Shown: positions 1 through 12,161, counted from the stretch's first letter. The stretch: 64,000 bases of DNA from Pogonophryne albipinna (GCA_028583405.1 JAPTMU010000091.1:495401-559400), one strand, 5' to 3'. Translations and numbers: made by a program. Notes: a model not told the origin generated them from the sequence alone.

Positions 1-148
1 GCTGCAGTGCATATTCATGTATGAGAAAACAACACAAAGTGACATTTACAACAACAACAGCATTAGCAACATAAACAGTCCTACATCTAGTGTTCGAAAA
101 GGAGTGAGAAGAAGTATAACTTATTTAATCTCACCCCCTTGTCCCTAA

Positions 149-184
149 ATTATTATTATTAATTATTATTGTTATTATTATTAT
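149..184. repeat. ATT-rich microsatellite
   Basis: Short imperfect (ATT)n tract in the intron upstream of the first tet3 exon seen here. No other function visible. Confidence 0.6.
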
Positions 185-436
185 GAATCTGCTTTACTTG
201 TTGATTGACATATATATATATACACATACATATACATCGATACATACAGTCAAACACCCTCCCCATCCCTGTACCTGGAGAAAACAAGTTGCGAACAGGT
301 GAATGTTATGGATGTTGTTTCAAAAGGTCCGGTGTTTAACAGTCTTATGGCCAGTGGGGTGAAGCTGTCCCTGAGTCCGGTGCTTTTAGTAAAGCAAAAG
401 AGATAGTTTAATCTACTCTCCCTCTCTGTGTTTTAG

Positions 437-779
437 GTGTGTACGTTGACGAAGGAGGACAACCGCACGGTGAAGGGTGTCCCTGAGGACGAGCAGCTGC
501 ACGTGCTGCCTCTCTACAGGATCTCTCCCACGGACGAGTTTGGCAGCGAGGAGGGGCAGCGGATGAAGACGGGAGCCATCCACGTGCTGCAGGCTTTCCG
601 ACGACCGGTGCGCAAGCTGCCCGAACCGGCCAAGTCCTGCCGACAGCGCCGCCTGGAGGCCAAGAAGGCAAACTCAGAGAAGAACAAACTCCTGCAGCAG
701 GCGGGGGAGACGCCGGAGAAAACCGTGGTGAAGGCAGAGGTCTGCGTCACGGGGTCCCCTCACCCCCCAGGCAATAAAG
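437..779 (+). CDS. tet3: tet3 penultimate exon (TET methylcytosine dioxygenase)
   Basis: Internal exon of a TET-family 5-methylcytosine dioxygenase, a nuclear Fe(II)/2-oxoglutarate enzyme that oxidises 5mC to 5hmC, 5fC and 5caC. The acceptor ends TTTTAG at 436 and the donor GGTAAG begins at 780. The exon is 343 nt (114 codons plus one base, so the intron is phase 1). The translation contains [27 protein letters not shown] and [20 protein letters not shown], segments characteristic of the TET catalytic C-terminal half just before the low-complexity insert. The upstream exons (Cys-rich region and first part of the double-stranded beta-helix) lie outside the window. It joins in phase to the exon at 1542. 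Confidence 0.9.
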
Positions 780-1541
780 GTAAGATGATGTTTTGGTACT
801 CATGAATGAAATTGTCGTTTGAGCAGATGTTCAGTAGGGCTGTAAGGAATAATGATAATACACTTTATCTGTAGAGCACCTTTCATGCACAAAGCAGCCC
901 AAAGTAAACACAAGACAACACAACAACAATATTACAATAAATACAGAACAAGATAACACATGAAGTGATCCTAATGAAATTCCCTTAAATTAAAGCTGAC
1001 AAGAAATTAAAATAGGTTAAAATAAAACAATGTTAAAATGTAAAATAAAAGCAAAACAGAAAAAAGACAGAAAAACATGGACAATGATACCAGTGAGAAT
1101 TGAAAGTTAACCCAAATTAAAAGCCATAGTACTACCAACATTCATTCATGATATATGAGCACTGCACGGCTTTTCATATATCTAAACCTGGCTTTTCTGC
1201 ACAGTTGGAGATTGAGGCTACATTCATCTATTTGTAGAATTAGATTCCAGCGGTGGCTTTGTAGATATGGTTTCATTTAGATAACTGAAGAGCTTTGTAA
1301 AATACAAAAGTACATTTGTTGAATAAAGAGGTATTTAATCTCTCCCAAAATGGTGTTTATACAACCAAAGGCTCTTCCTCAATCCAGGGTAGCTTTGTTG
1401 CAGTAAGTTATTTTAGTGGGAATTGATTACCTTGCAAAGATTGTAAAGTATCTCATTAACACTAAACAGAAAGCTCAAACATTACAAACTGAAATGCATT
1501 TGAAGTTTGTTTTGACCTTGTCTTGTGTTTTAAACTTTCAG
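780..1541 (+). other. tet3 intron
   Basis: 762-bp phase-1 intron bounded by GT (780) and AG (1540-1541). It is A/T-rich and shows no convincing embedded gene; a stretch near 850-1090 looks like degraded repeat. Confidence 0.75.
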
Positions 1542-3088
1542 CAATTATAAAACAAGAGGTGAAGCCCAACATCAAGAAGGAGCCCTTCAACGGATCAATG
1601 GATGGATACCCTGTGCAGGCAGCAGACCCCTTCAACAGCAGGTACCCCCACCCTGCCTACTATGCAAGGGGAGGCCCCCCCCCCCACCGGCCAGCCCTCT
1701 GCACCCGACCCCGTCAACGGTCTCCACCCAAATCTGCCCGCAAGGCACTATGGCTACTACAACTACCCCGCCAATGCACTTTTCCGCCCCAAGCTGAGGA
1801 CCTACGAGGGTCGAAACGGCTCTTTGCCCAAACAGGGCGGCACTCCTGTCCCGGTGGACACTAAGCCGGATGTTCAGAGTCTCCAGGCCCGGCTGGCGCA
1901 GTCCTACCCGAACCCCCCCGAGCTCGCCAACCACCCGAACCACAGCGCTTACATCCAGCCTGCGGACTACACCCAGTCCCGCCCCTCCTCCGTCTGCTCC
2001 GACTCCTCCAACAGAGGCTCATCAAACAGGAGCCTATGGACATGCCGGTGTATGAGAACCCGATGCAGAGCCAGGCTAACACACCGAGCACCACCCCCCA
2101 GCCGGCCCCCTGGCCTGGGCACAAGCTCAATGGAAGTATCGCCCCCGAGGCCTCGCTGATGACCCCCGACAAGCAGCAGCCGTTCCCCCAGCAGTGGACG
2201 TCCTACCCCGGCTTAAACCCCCGGATGGCATCCCCTGCCCCGTCGCCATCACTCCAGATACCCCCCTCTCCATCTCCGTCCCCTCATCTCGTCCCAGCAC
2301 TCCCGGGTAACATCCACCAGGGGTCTCCCCGTCCGGGAACACCTCAGCACTGGCCCAGCCCGGCCCCCAGCCCTCAGCCCAACCCGTGGGCCATGGGGCC
2401 GGCGTTCTTCCCCGGTTTGAAGCACAGCAACCCCGCAGGAGCTTACCCCGACAAGATCTGGTCCAAGACGGGGGAGAGTCGGTGTCCCACTACCCTCGGG
2501 CTGCAGGAGAAATCATGGAGGTCGTGCGGCGGTTCGCTGGCGGGCAGCACGCCGTCCCCCGTCCCTGAGGGCCGCCTTTTCCCCGACGCCCTGCAGCAGT
2601 CGGATCAGGTGAGCTGGAACCCCGGCCGCGCAGAGAGCGACGCCGAGAGCAACAAGGGCCGCGACGAGGACGAGTGGTCCGACAGCGAGCATAACTTCCT
2701 GGACAACAACATCGGGGGTGTGGCGGTCGCCCCGACCCACGGCTCCATCCTGATCGAGTGTGCTCGGCGGGAGCTGCACGCCACCACTCCGCTCAAAAAG
2801 CCCGATCGCTCCCACCCCACGCGCATCTCCCTGGTCTTCTACCAGCACAAGAACCTGAACCAGCCCAACCACGGCCTGGCCATCTGGGAGGCCAAGATGA
2901 AGCTGCTGGCGGAGCGGGCGCGGCAGCTGGAGGGCGCGCTGCTCGGCCTCTCGCAGGAGGAGATCAAGGCGCTCTCGAAGAAGCGCAAGTGGGGGACGAC
3001 GGCGGCCGGCGCCAGCCCAGGACCGGGACAATCTAAAGACAACAGGGAGGGGCCGGTGACACGGTTAGCCCCCACTTGTACTAACTGA
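1542..3088 (+). CDS. tet3: tet3 terminal exon (catalytic C-terminus, two apparent frameshifts)
   Basis: Last coding exon. It begins [23 protein letters not shown], continues through a long Pro/Ser/Gln-rich low-complexity insert, and ends in the second half of the catalytic core: [50 protein letters not shown], then [14 protein letters not shown] and KKRKWG. The HPTRISLVF segment holds the distal iron-ligand His and 2-oxoglutarate-contacting residues of this family. [15 protein letters not shown]...AERAR and KKRKWG fit TET3 better than TET1 or TET2. The reading frame shifts at or near an 11-base C run (1675-1685) and returns near 2015-2035, so about 115 codons are read in another frame. Homopolymer sequencing error is the simplest cause. 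The C-terminal tail is shorter than in mammals; the stop is at 3086-3088. Confidence 0.88.
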
Positions 3089-3600
3089 AGATGTTTTGAT
3101 CAAAACAAGAACCTCCCTTCCTCTCCCTGTTCATGCACTTCCTCTACTCACCCCCTCTTTTTATTCCTCACACCTTGTATATTTTGTCTCACACACACAT
3201 ATTTACATCTCACTGTGTATGGCCCACTTTTAAAGGACACATCATTTAATTGTTGAACACTCTCTGAATTTTGAGACTTGGACTCTGGCCCCGTACGATA
3301 AAAAAAGATGAACCTACACAACGGCAGCTACATTCCTTTCTGAGTTTTAGGATTGTTCTTGGTTCTTTATTTTTCATGTCAAGGATGCAGTATGTACAAA
3401 GTGTTTTTGTTCAGTCTCTCTCTTTGTAGCTGTATGGTGTATTATGTGAATACATAGTGTATGTGGTGAAAACCCCACAATATTGTTTCATGTTGCGCGA
3501 TAAATAAAAAGTGAAAATGTGTTTCCTGAAGTGACTTATGTTTGTTTTCCCTCACAAATCTCCTGCTCGGAAATAAAAAGTTAGTTTGATAGCGAGTGGT
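3089..3600 (+). other. tet3 3'UTR with polyA signal
   Basis: A/T-rich non-coding sequence after the tet3 stop. An AATAAA lies at 3503-3508, preceded by T-rich sequence, and a second AATAAA at about 3571. This fits a short 3'UTR ending near 3.53-3.6 kb. Confidence 0.6.
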
Positions 3601-3636
3601 GAAGATAGATGGATAGATAGAGGATCTTTTATACAC

Positions 3637-3905
3637 TGAACACAAATATAAATGCAACTTTTGTTTTTGCTCCCATTTCTCATGAGATGAACTCAAAGAT
3701 CTAAAACATTTTCTAAATACACAAAATAACCATTTCTCTCAAATATTGTTCACAAATCTGAAAGAATGTGTGATAGTGAGCACTTCTCCTTTGCCGAGAT
3801 AATCCATCCCACCTCACAGGTGTGACATATCAAGATGCTGATTAGACAGCATGATTATTGCACAGGTGTGCCTTAGGCTGGCCACAATAAAAGGCCACTC
3901 TGAAC
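3637..3905. mobile_element. Tc1/mariner-like element remnant
   Basis: The sequence from ACACTGAACACAAATATAAATG to the ACAATAAAAGGCCACTCTGAA segment is a repeat very common in fish genomes and associated with Tc1-like DNA transposons, recognised from memory. It has no transposase reading frame, so it is a non-autonomous or truncated copy. Confidence 0.6.
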
Positions 3906-6510
3906 ACCCTTGAACAAAGCCCAGGAGTCTGATTGTTTTGGCTTATTATAACTAAACAATCTCCCCCCAGGATCGCCCTGCAAGGTGATCAACTCCAAGC
4001 AGTGTGTATTATAGGAACATGTAGCTGTGCGTGTGAGTTTTCAGCATTCAGGAGGATATGCAGCTATACGCGTGAGCACGAGAGATGCATTCGCTGCGCT
4101 GCATCAGGACAGAGTGAGCCGGAAAGGGCTTCCACACGCTGTTTATATAGAGGTGTAGGAGGGGCTTATTCCCCATGTAACTTTCGTGAAGCCTCCGTAT
4201 GTCACGGTGAGCAGGTGAGTATCCATCGTTTTTTCTTAATCCTGTTTTTGACCTTTGTGACCCCAATAAAATGTTCATTCCAAATTGTTATGTTGTCTCT
4301 GTATTTATTTACAATTCACGTGTTCTCTAAAGTGGGCCTCCATTGAATTATTTCAGGCATGAAGAGGAGTACTGTTCTAAACAGTTTAAAAGTGTCAGAC
4401 ATAGGTTGTTGCAATTGCACTGGTTTCAGTTGGCTTCAATTTGTTTTATATCGTCAGCCATAATGACTAACATAATGAAACCAGATAAATGCACGTGATT
4501 GTTGCAAAACAATATGATAACGTTACGTTTTTAATAAGTCACGTTTTTTGGGAGGGGCGGAGGACCATCTAATTAATGTGTCTACATGAATATAATTAAA
4601 TGGAATGAACGGCATCATTTAGGCATTGTATTTCCTGGATTAGGCTACCTTCGTTTTAAAATATACTATCCAAATTTCACATATGAAATGGCCAAAAAGT
4701 ATCACTTTAAACGTCATAGGCTACTTGATTATTATTATTATGTAATTATTAACATCCAACGCTTTTTGAGCCAAATACGCAACTGCGTGTGTTCATAATT
4801 GCATGATGTTAGCAGCTCGAATACATCGTCCTCATTTAGGGGAAACGCAACAAATGAATAGTTTATTTTCAGTAAGTGTTACTGGACAGCTCCTCAAAGT
4901 CCTACAGCTTGTATTTAAGGCAGCGCAGCGCTCTCCCTCGGGAGCTCCATTTCCCTTTAATCGTGCTCTGTGAATTCTGTAAATTCTTTCACTGCTCATA
5001 TATATATGCGAGTTCGGGTCGGGTTGCGGATCTTGTGCCGACGGGTCGGGTCGCGGAACTAATTGGCAATATGTGCGGGTAGCGGGGCGGATTCGGTATT
5101 GCACGTCGCGGGGGCAGATCTTGAAAATCAGACCCGTGCAGGACTCTGCCACACATACACACACCCTCCCGGTCCTCCCGATGGCCAGTCGGTGCCTGCC
5201 GGTGAGCGTGGAAGTGTGGTCTGCCGCAAGCGCGCGGCAGGAGCGGGGCTGTCAGCATCAGCTTGTAGATGGTATTTTAAACTTGATGCGCTCTGAAACT
5301 ACGGGGCGGCCGTGGACAAAAAAATACACATGCGTTAAAATAATTAGTGCCGTTAATTTTTTTTTTTTTTTTTGTTATTAACGCGTTAACTTGACAGCCC
5401 TAATAAAAACACAACAGTGTCATTGCAAGTGACACTCAGTTGACTTTTATGTCCACTGCTAAATTCGTTATTCAGGCACATTTTTAGTTGTGCGGTCCAT
5501 ATCTCATTAAAATATCTAATGTTAGTAACTATTAAAGAAAGAATGGGGACAATTCTGTTTCAATGTAGTTTGACCATTGTAACTGCTGTGCAGACATACT
5601 GATAAAATAGGGCCTCTAACTAATTACCTTAAATAAACTCACTAATGAAACCAGTTCAATTCACCTTATTCTTATCATTCTTTATGAGCGCAGTAACGGT
5701 AAGGTATCTAATTACTTATTTATTTAGTATTCCATAATTTAATAAGAGATGGTCAAACTGAAGTGGCAGAAATCCTACAACGAAGCGGGACAGTGAAGTG
5801 TTCTCCGTGAGAGGGTGATCAAGAAAAGAGAGCGAGCGGCCCCGTCGAGGGAGTTTACGGAGCAGAGTAAAAGACACAGAAAGACAGAAGCACACTAACA
5901 AGTATATGTAGGTGTTTTTTTTGTAAATAACCAACGGTGTCAAGAGGAAGTAAAGTCCCCTGATTTGTCCCTTATACTCTAACGCCAGGCAGGCATTTGG
6001 TGTGGTCACAATAGCCATATGAGGCCGGAGGGCTTTCCTTTGCTTCCAGCTGTCAGATTGTAAACAAAGTCACGTGACTGGGGGCAGATGACAGCGCGGA
6101 CAAGGTGTGTTTCCCGCAGCGAGACGCTACAATACTAATTGTGGGTTTATGTTGATTCGGCCACAATAGAACAAAAATTAAAACTGCTCTCTCCAGAGGG
6201 GCAGGTCAGACACAAATGGCAAACGGGCTGTTGCCCGGGCAACATTAGCCCGTACCTGCACGTCCCTGATTTTAGACAAACCTGGGACCATACCTAGAGA
6301 AAATGACCACTGCTATGCTTACCTATCATGCTTCAATCTAATGAGTTGTGTGACTTTTTAATGATGCTCTGAAAACACATTTTTCATCGCAACAAGGAAC
6401 ACTTATCTACAACTATAATTTAGCACAATAATTTGCATCTGATATTGTAATTGATGTTTGACAATCAATTATATAAACACCCGACAAACCTCTTTTTTTC
6501 TTTGTAACAC
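3906..6510. other. Intergenic, repeat-derived DNA
   Basis: No gene is supported. 4980-5160 is unusually G/C-rich for its surroundings (repeated GGGTCGGGT-type words). 5345-5400 has a T16 run followed by TTATTAACGCGTTAACTTGACAGCCC, a common fish repeat end. 6200-6270 resembles a hAT-type terminus (reverse strand CAGGGACGTGC). The short reading frames in this stretch show no coding character. Confidence 0.5.
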
Positions 6511-6513
6511 ACA

Positions 6514-6691
6514 GAAACAATGGATCGTCCTGTCCTGAGCCCCTGCTGCTCTACAATGATCGGCTGCAGGATCTGCGTGGAGCAGTGGCTGCAAACCTCA
6601 CCACACCGTCTCAAATGCAGGGGACCATCTAGCATTGACTCGTTGGTCCATGTGGTGGGTTTAGAGGAGTTCCTTACCTTGCTAAGGAATG
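6514..6691 (+). CDS. Isolated RING-like exon (partial gene or pseudogene)
   Basis: After a T-rich tract and the acceptor AACACACAG, a reading frame starts MDRPVLSPCCSTMIGCRICV and contains closely spaced Cys pairs (CC, CRIC), HRLKC and then VVGLEEFLTLLRNGS, ending at a good donor GTGAGT (6692). The Cys/His spacing resembles the core of a degenerate RING-type zinc-binding fold. I do not recognise the exact family. No partner exon was found within a few kb on either side, so this may be the relic of a transposon-carried gene. Confidence 0.35.
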
Positions 6692-7507
6692 GCAGTGAGT
6701 GTGACTAACACATTGTTACACTTTTATGTTAAGTTTGTGAGAAGAAAAGATGATGTTCCTTGTTGTGGTTGCCGCCCACAGTATTCTGTAGAGCTACTGT
6801 TTACAGCTGATTGTTTTGTTGTTATTGCAGAGAATAATTATGCTGTTAAAAACACTGATTAGTAAATAAAGTTAATTAAAACCCTGGTTACAAGCATTGT
6901 CATTTTGAAAGGTACATATGTATTTTCAATGATCATAATCCTGAAATATACTCAATACTGAAGAAGTGATCCTTGCATTTTTACCCCATGGAGTATCAAA
7001 TGAATAATGCCAGTAAAGGAAATTAGCCTAACAGGTACCGTGAGGAATTGAAAATGTCATAATTTACCTTATTGTTGTGTTTTTGTATTTGCTTGGCTTA
7101 CACAAGTGTGAAGAGTTTCATTCGGATATCAGTGGACATGGACATTGGGATGTCACCAGCATGTTACCGTCATCTTTATGTAAAACAATACACTCATTTC
7201 TATTAAGGCCCCAGGTAGACCACCACACCTGTCAGGGTGCGAGGAAAAGGTAGGACCCAAAAGCAGTATTAACAAAAAGCAAGCTTTAAATGTACAAAAA
7301 AAAAACGATGACAAAAGAAAACGAGACAAAGTTAGCATTACCAAAAAACAGGGGAGCACGAGTAAATAATCCAGGACCAAACTTCAAGGACAAACATGGG
7401 CCCTTTCTCATTTCATCAAATCCCCCTCCTCGACTCCTCGGTCCTCCGGTAGTGACCCGGAAATGAATTTCAGCGCGCCATGTTGAAGGACATCTCATTT
7501 CACATTG

Positions 7508-7905
7508 AGGACCGAGGGTCGAGGAGGCTCTCTGGAGGAGCTCTAACCGAGGAGAGAGGGTCGAGGAGGCTCTCTGGAGGAGCTCTAACCGAGGAGAGAG
7601 GGTCGAGGAGGCTCTCTGGAGGAGCTCTAACCGAGGAGAGAGGAGGCTCTCTGGAGGAGCAGAGAGGAGGCTCTCTGGAGGAGCTCTAACCGAGGAGAGA
7701 GGAGAGAGGAGGCTCTCTGGAGGAGCTCTAACCGAGGAGAGAGGAGAGAGGAGGCTCTCTGGAGGAGCTCTAACCGAGGAGAGAGGAGAGAGGAGAGAGG
7801 AGGCTCTCTGGAGGAGCTCTAACCGAGGAGAGAGGAGAGAGGAGGCTCTCTGGAGGAGCTCTAACCGAGGAGAGAGGAGGCTCTCTGGAGGAGCTCTAAC
7901 CGAGG
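7508..7905. repeat. Minisatellite, about ten units, upstream of a promoter
   Basis: Tandem array built on GAGGCTCTCTGGAGGAGCTC followed by TAACCGAGGAGAGAG, with variable GGTCGAG or GAGAGAG spacers (units about 35-50 bp). The long reading frames across it on both strands (Leu/Ser/Arg repeats one way, Arg/Gly/Glu the other) are consequences of the repetition and are not called as genes. It ends about 55 bp before a TATA box. Confidence 0.9.
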
Positions 7906-7961
7906 ATACACTGATGGGTCCTCCACGGCTCCTTCGCGGATGCATTTCCGGGAACGTTGGA

Positions 7962-7968
7962 TATAAAA
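7962..7968 (+). promoter_or_regulatory. TATA box of Myb/SANT-like gene
   Basis: TATAAAA lies 36 bp upstream of the ATG at 8004, between the minisatellite and the first exon. Spacing implies a very short 5' leader. Copy 2 has one A fewer here (TATAAAG). Confidence 0.5.
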
Positions 7969-8003
7969 GACGCGTGACACACCGCTGGAATCATTTCAAA
8001 ACC

Positions 8004-9447
8004 ATGGCGGGAGCAATGCACAAATGTAAGTGTTGATAATGATTTGTTGGATTAGTTATTTAAGAAGTGAAATGCGCGATCCAACTCCGCCCGTCTGTAT
8101 GCAGTTAGAGCCCTCTAACCACATTCCTTATTGACATTTCACCTGATATTCTTTATGTTTTTATTCACATTTTAAATACACCCAATCCTGCTACAGCATG
8201 CCATGATGTTTAAAAGTGTAAACGTTAATTTTTTTGTAAAAGTTAAATCAACCAGAACTTTGTTTAGCATTCAGCACCATCATTTGGTTTGGGCTATGTT
8301 GTACACTAGAATCCATCGCTCATTACAGTCTGTAAATCTTCCAACAGTTTTAAGCTACACTATTCATATCTTAGACTGCACTGTAACTTTTATCTATGTA
8401 TTTTTTCTTTTAATGTTTATTTTAGTATTTTTTCTTTTTAATGACTGATTTTAAATGCCATTTTCTTAATGTCTTTCATTTTTTGTAAAGCACTTTGAAT
8501 TCCCTTGTGTTGAAAAGTGCTATATAAATAAACTTGCCTTGCCTTACACCTTTTACTTTGTCTTTTCAAAGTGAGGGTCGAGAACGATAACCTTTTTACT
8601 GGCCGAAGGCACACTGCCAAGAAAGCCTGGGAGTGAGTGACATTTTCCTGGTTGGGAACATATGATCCTTAGCATTTACATATTGGTGGTTACAATTTGT
8701 ATTTTAATATTGTCTGCTGAACCTGTGAGTTTAAATATCGATTGCTTTGTTAGATGACACCTGTTGCTGCAGACCTTATTAATTGCTGACCAGCTTGAAA
8801 CCTCTCTTGTATCACTCAGGGAAATTCTAAAGGCCCTTGGCTTGTGCGGTTCGGTAACCCCCACGCAGATCGGGAAAAAGTGGGATAACCTGAAACGGAA
8901 ATACAAGGTAATGTGTTATCATTCTTTCGTTTACTCGTGTCTTGTGTGTCTGTGAAACCATGGTTGTGTCTGCTCGCTGCTTTTGTATAACTTTACCTCT
9001 CGTTTTTGTAGGAGTTGAGATGCCCCCCAACCGGGTCAGGGACCGACAGGGGAGAGGCCACAGCAGCCACATGGCCGTATTTTACGGCCATGCATGAGGC
9101 CATCGGTGGGACGCCATCCATCGACCCTCCCACCCTGATGGACTCGGCCACGGCTGCTGTGGCTTCTGGCAGTGGCTCAACATCCACTGAGGCTGTCCAG
9201 ACTCCAGAGCCAGGCCACAGTGGAGGATGAGGAGGCCACAGAGTCTGGCTCGGACAGCCAGGAGTGTGTTGAGCCATCCACCTCTGCTGCTCCCCCTCCC
9301 CGGAAAAAAAGACAAAGCCCTTTACTACAGTTCCTGGAGGCAGAGGCGGTCAAGGAGGAGGACCGCTTCAACCGCCAGCAGGCAGCCTCGGAGGAAGCCT
9401 CCGCCAAATTCCTCAAGCTCTTTGAGGAACTAGTTAGGAAGGAATAG
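8004..9447 (+). pseudogene. Myb/SANT-like (trihelix-type) DNA-binding protein, four exons, frameshifted
   Basis: Exons 8004-8025, 8572-8632, 8820-8907 and 9012-9447 have canonical GT/AG borders and compatible phases. They start MAGAMHK, then LRVENDNLFTGRRHTAKKAW, then EEILKALGLCGSVTPTQIGK, then KWDNLKRKYKELRCPPTGSG and EATAATWPYFTAMHEAIGG. This three-helix, Trp-spaced pattern is the Myb/SANT-like fold of many fish transposon-associated genes. Exon 4 hits TGA at 9228-9230, but another frame runs on with an acidic stretch and a basic PPPRKKRQ motif to a coiled C-terminal tail ending at 9447, so a 1-base shift near 9205-9225 splits the gene. The same shift is in copy 2. Intron 1 holds a LINE 3' tail. 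Exact family and function are unknown. Confidence 0.65.
8385..8546 (+). mobile_element. L2/CR1-type LINE 3' tail
   Basis: Ends with AAAGCACTTTGAATTCCCTT, then GTTGAAAAGTGCTATATAAA and TAAACTTGCCTTGCC. This is the same 3' end that starts, on the opposite strand, the LINE at 29209. It is 5'-truncated and lies in intron 1 of the Myb/SANT-like gene. Confidence 0.75.
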
Positions 9448-12161
9448 TGTCTGTTTTTCTTCTTTTTTCTGTACTTTGGATGTGTTCATTTATTCTTTAT
9501 TTATATATGTTACAACATTTAGTAAACATATTTAAGTTTGACCTTAACTCTTGTGTGGTGTGTTCATATTTCTGTTATTCAGCCAGTGTTCGTGGGTCTG
9601 GTGGACCCGAACACCCTGTATGTAATATCAATGTGTAGGGGGGGGGGTACAGTGGGTGGTCACTGAAAATGTGTTCTGATATCTTCACAGAAAATTCAAT
9701 TCAAATCCTTTATTTATCCAGGTGAAATCCCATTGAGATCATTGATCTCTTTTTCAAGGGAGACCTGCAGAGCCAAGGCCATTGAGTGAGTTAGAGAAAA
9801 TAAATTAGCATTTTTCTTTAGAAAAATAATAAACGGGTCCCACAGACCCGAACACCATAGGGTTACATCAAGCATGAAGCCTTCTTTACAATTAGACATA
9901 CAGAAACACACATGTTTACTGAAGATACAAGGAGATCTTTATTTGATACAAAGCTGAATATACATGTTATGATTGTGACCTGACTGAAAAGCCAACGTTT
10001 TTAAAGTCTTTTTGCAACCCAAGGCATAACTGTCTATAGTCATACAGAAAGTCATGGCCACTGATTTCCGCTTTTTAGATCTCCACCTCAAAAAATTCTG
10101 CGTATAAACCAACCGTGTGTAAAGTATCCAAATGCAATATCAGGGATGTTTTATTATAAATAATATATACATTAACATTGAGGCAAGTTACTGCATGTAG
10201 CTCAAACCCCACATAAGTACAATTGCTAACACAAGTCTCTTCTTTCTTTTCAAGTTCAGTCAAAGCATAACAATATTTTATCACTGAACATGACTCAATT
10301 TCAACACTAAACGTAACACTTTCTGAAGAGATTGTGCGATGGCCTATTTCACATACAATTTGTAATAAAGATATGTGTCTGTAAAGTCCTTTGCTCTAAA
10401 TAAACTTGAGCAAGGTGAAATTGGAAATAAGGCTTATAAATGGACAAACAAAAGAACCGAGTAATGCATCTGGCCAGTAAATGCATTTTTCATCGGTGAA
10501 GAAAACAAACGGGTAACAAAAAAACTGGCCATAAATAAAAATCCTCTCAACAATAATCGTGGTAGTTCAGCTGGACCGGGTTTTGGTCAGGAGCCGAGAT
10601 TTGGTTTGCCAGTCTGTCTCTCCGGCCCTGTCCACCTCGCTCCCCCCTCACAGGACGAGGTGGAGACCTCTCTACCCCCTCCTGCTGGGTCTGCTTCCTC
10701 CAGATGAGGAGCAAAGCCCGCCGGCAGACATGTCAGTACACCTGCTGCAAGAGTGGCCAGGCCAAGAGGATCGACACTGGCCACACTCGCATTGCAGACG
10801 GGCCTGGCACCACGAGGGGGCAAAAGGGGGCATTGACCCCTCAGTTGTATTCTTTGCCCCCTCACTTTGAGCATCTCTCTTCTTTTGATTCTTCCATCAA
10901 AAAGTACAATAAATGTCACAATTATTAAATTAAATAACTTTAAATAATTATTTTCCCCAATACACGTTACTTTGTTTAGATCAGATGTGTGGGCAGGCAG
11001 TCAAGCAAGGTGTAAAAAAGCCTCGTAACAGAGTAACAGTGTTGTGCCTGTTTGTAGCGTTAGCATATTTCTTCTTCTACCTACTTCTTCTTCTTCTAAT
11101 TCAATGTACCTGCCCGCAAAATATTGGACAAAAGAAACTCGGCTAGTAGTGTCAACTAAATCCATAGTATTACAACAAAAGTGCTTTAAACGAGGTAAAT
11201 TACGAATTTATGTTCTCAATCTCCAAGTGTGGGATTGAATATTAAATTAGATTACCTTTATTGTCCCCAGGGGGAAATTCATTTTCACAGTTCTGTGAAA
11301 AAAATAAGACTGAGAACTACAGATAGCACCACACATGATGGTTACTTGTTATTATTTAGGGCTGCAATGACTGTATGGATCAGGTTTTTGCCAAAGCGAG
11401 CCCTTTTAGTATATTAATCATAGGTTATGTATTATATCAGGGGTTGGCAACCCTAGGCACGCGGTACCGTAACCAGTGGCACACTAGGAATACGTGGAAT
11501 AAGTGTGCAAAATATAAGTTTTTTATTATCGGATCCTGAACAAGACCGCCGCCAGAGCGTGTCTCCCTGTTACCTGCAGAAGGAAGCCATGCACGCAACG
11601 CAGCGCAGAAGGATAGCTTCTAGGCCCCGCTCTCTTTAACTCCAGTCGACTTCCTGCTGCTTTCCTACGTGGTGAAACGATTAGGGGTGTAGTGCTGCCA
11701 GAGCGCACCGGAACGCTGCGCTGGTGTTAACGTATAACTTGTGGGACGAACAACTGGTGATATTCTATTATTTTAGACAGATGTATCGGGGCGTGTATCT
11801 TGAGGACCCATTGTTGACTCACCGGAAACATCTCGTCGTTAGCATTTTTTCGCTCGTGGCTAATTCATAGGCTCAGCGCTAACTTTGTGGTTAAAAAAAA
11901 TGATCAGTTAGCTGAGTTTCTTCCTGTTACATGGATATAAAACATTCATAGTTTATTGAATATTAAGATGCCCTCAGACGCTGTTACCTGCAGATGACGC
12001 GTTTTTCCCCCCGGTATCGGGGGGGCGGTCCAGAACAGGTTAAATGTGAGCAGAAAGCAATCCATTTAATTGGCAATCTTGTCTGTATCAAACCTGTGTC
12101 TCTACCATGGCTTACACTGTACAAGTACCAACAGGTTTAACAACTAAATTCTAATGACCAG
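9448..12161. other. Mosaic of transposon fragments, no supported gene
   Basis: 9693-9785 is a widespread fish repeat end (TTCAATTCAAATCCTTTATT, then CATTGAGATCATTGATCTC). 9585-9620 and 9825-9860 carry related GGGTCTG/ACCCGAACACC words in opposite sense, resembling MITE termini. 11250-11290 has a TTTATTGTCCCCAGGGGGAAA repeat end. 11437-11460 (CAGGGGTTGGCAACCC) resembles a hAT terminus. 11735-12050 is related to the repeats at 36230-36460 and 40430-40560. Reading frames here are short and show no recognised domain. Confidence 0.5.

Noticed and set aside
2513..3031. Minus-strand 172-codon frame in tet3
   Set aside because: Antisense to a conserved TET catalytic segment with high G/C content.
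7286..7945. 219-codon reading frame with Leu/Ser/Arg repeats (minus) and an opposing Arg/Gly/Glu frame
   Set aside because: Both are products of the minisatellite unit length; no start context, domain or conservation argument.
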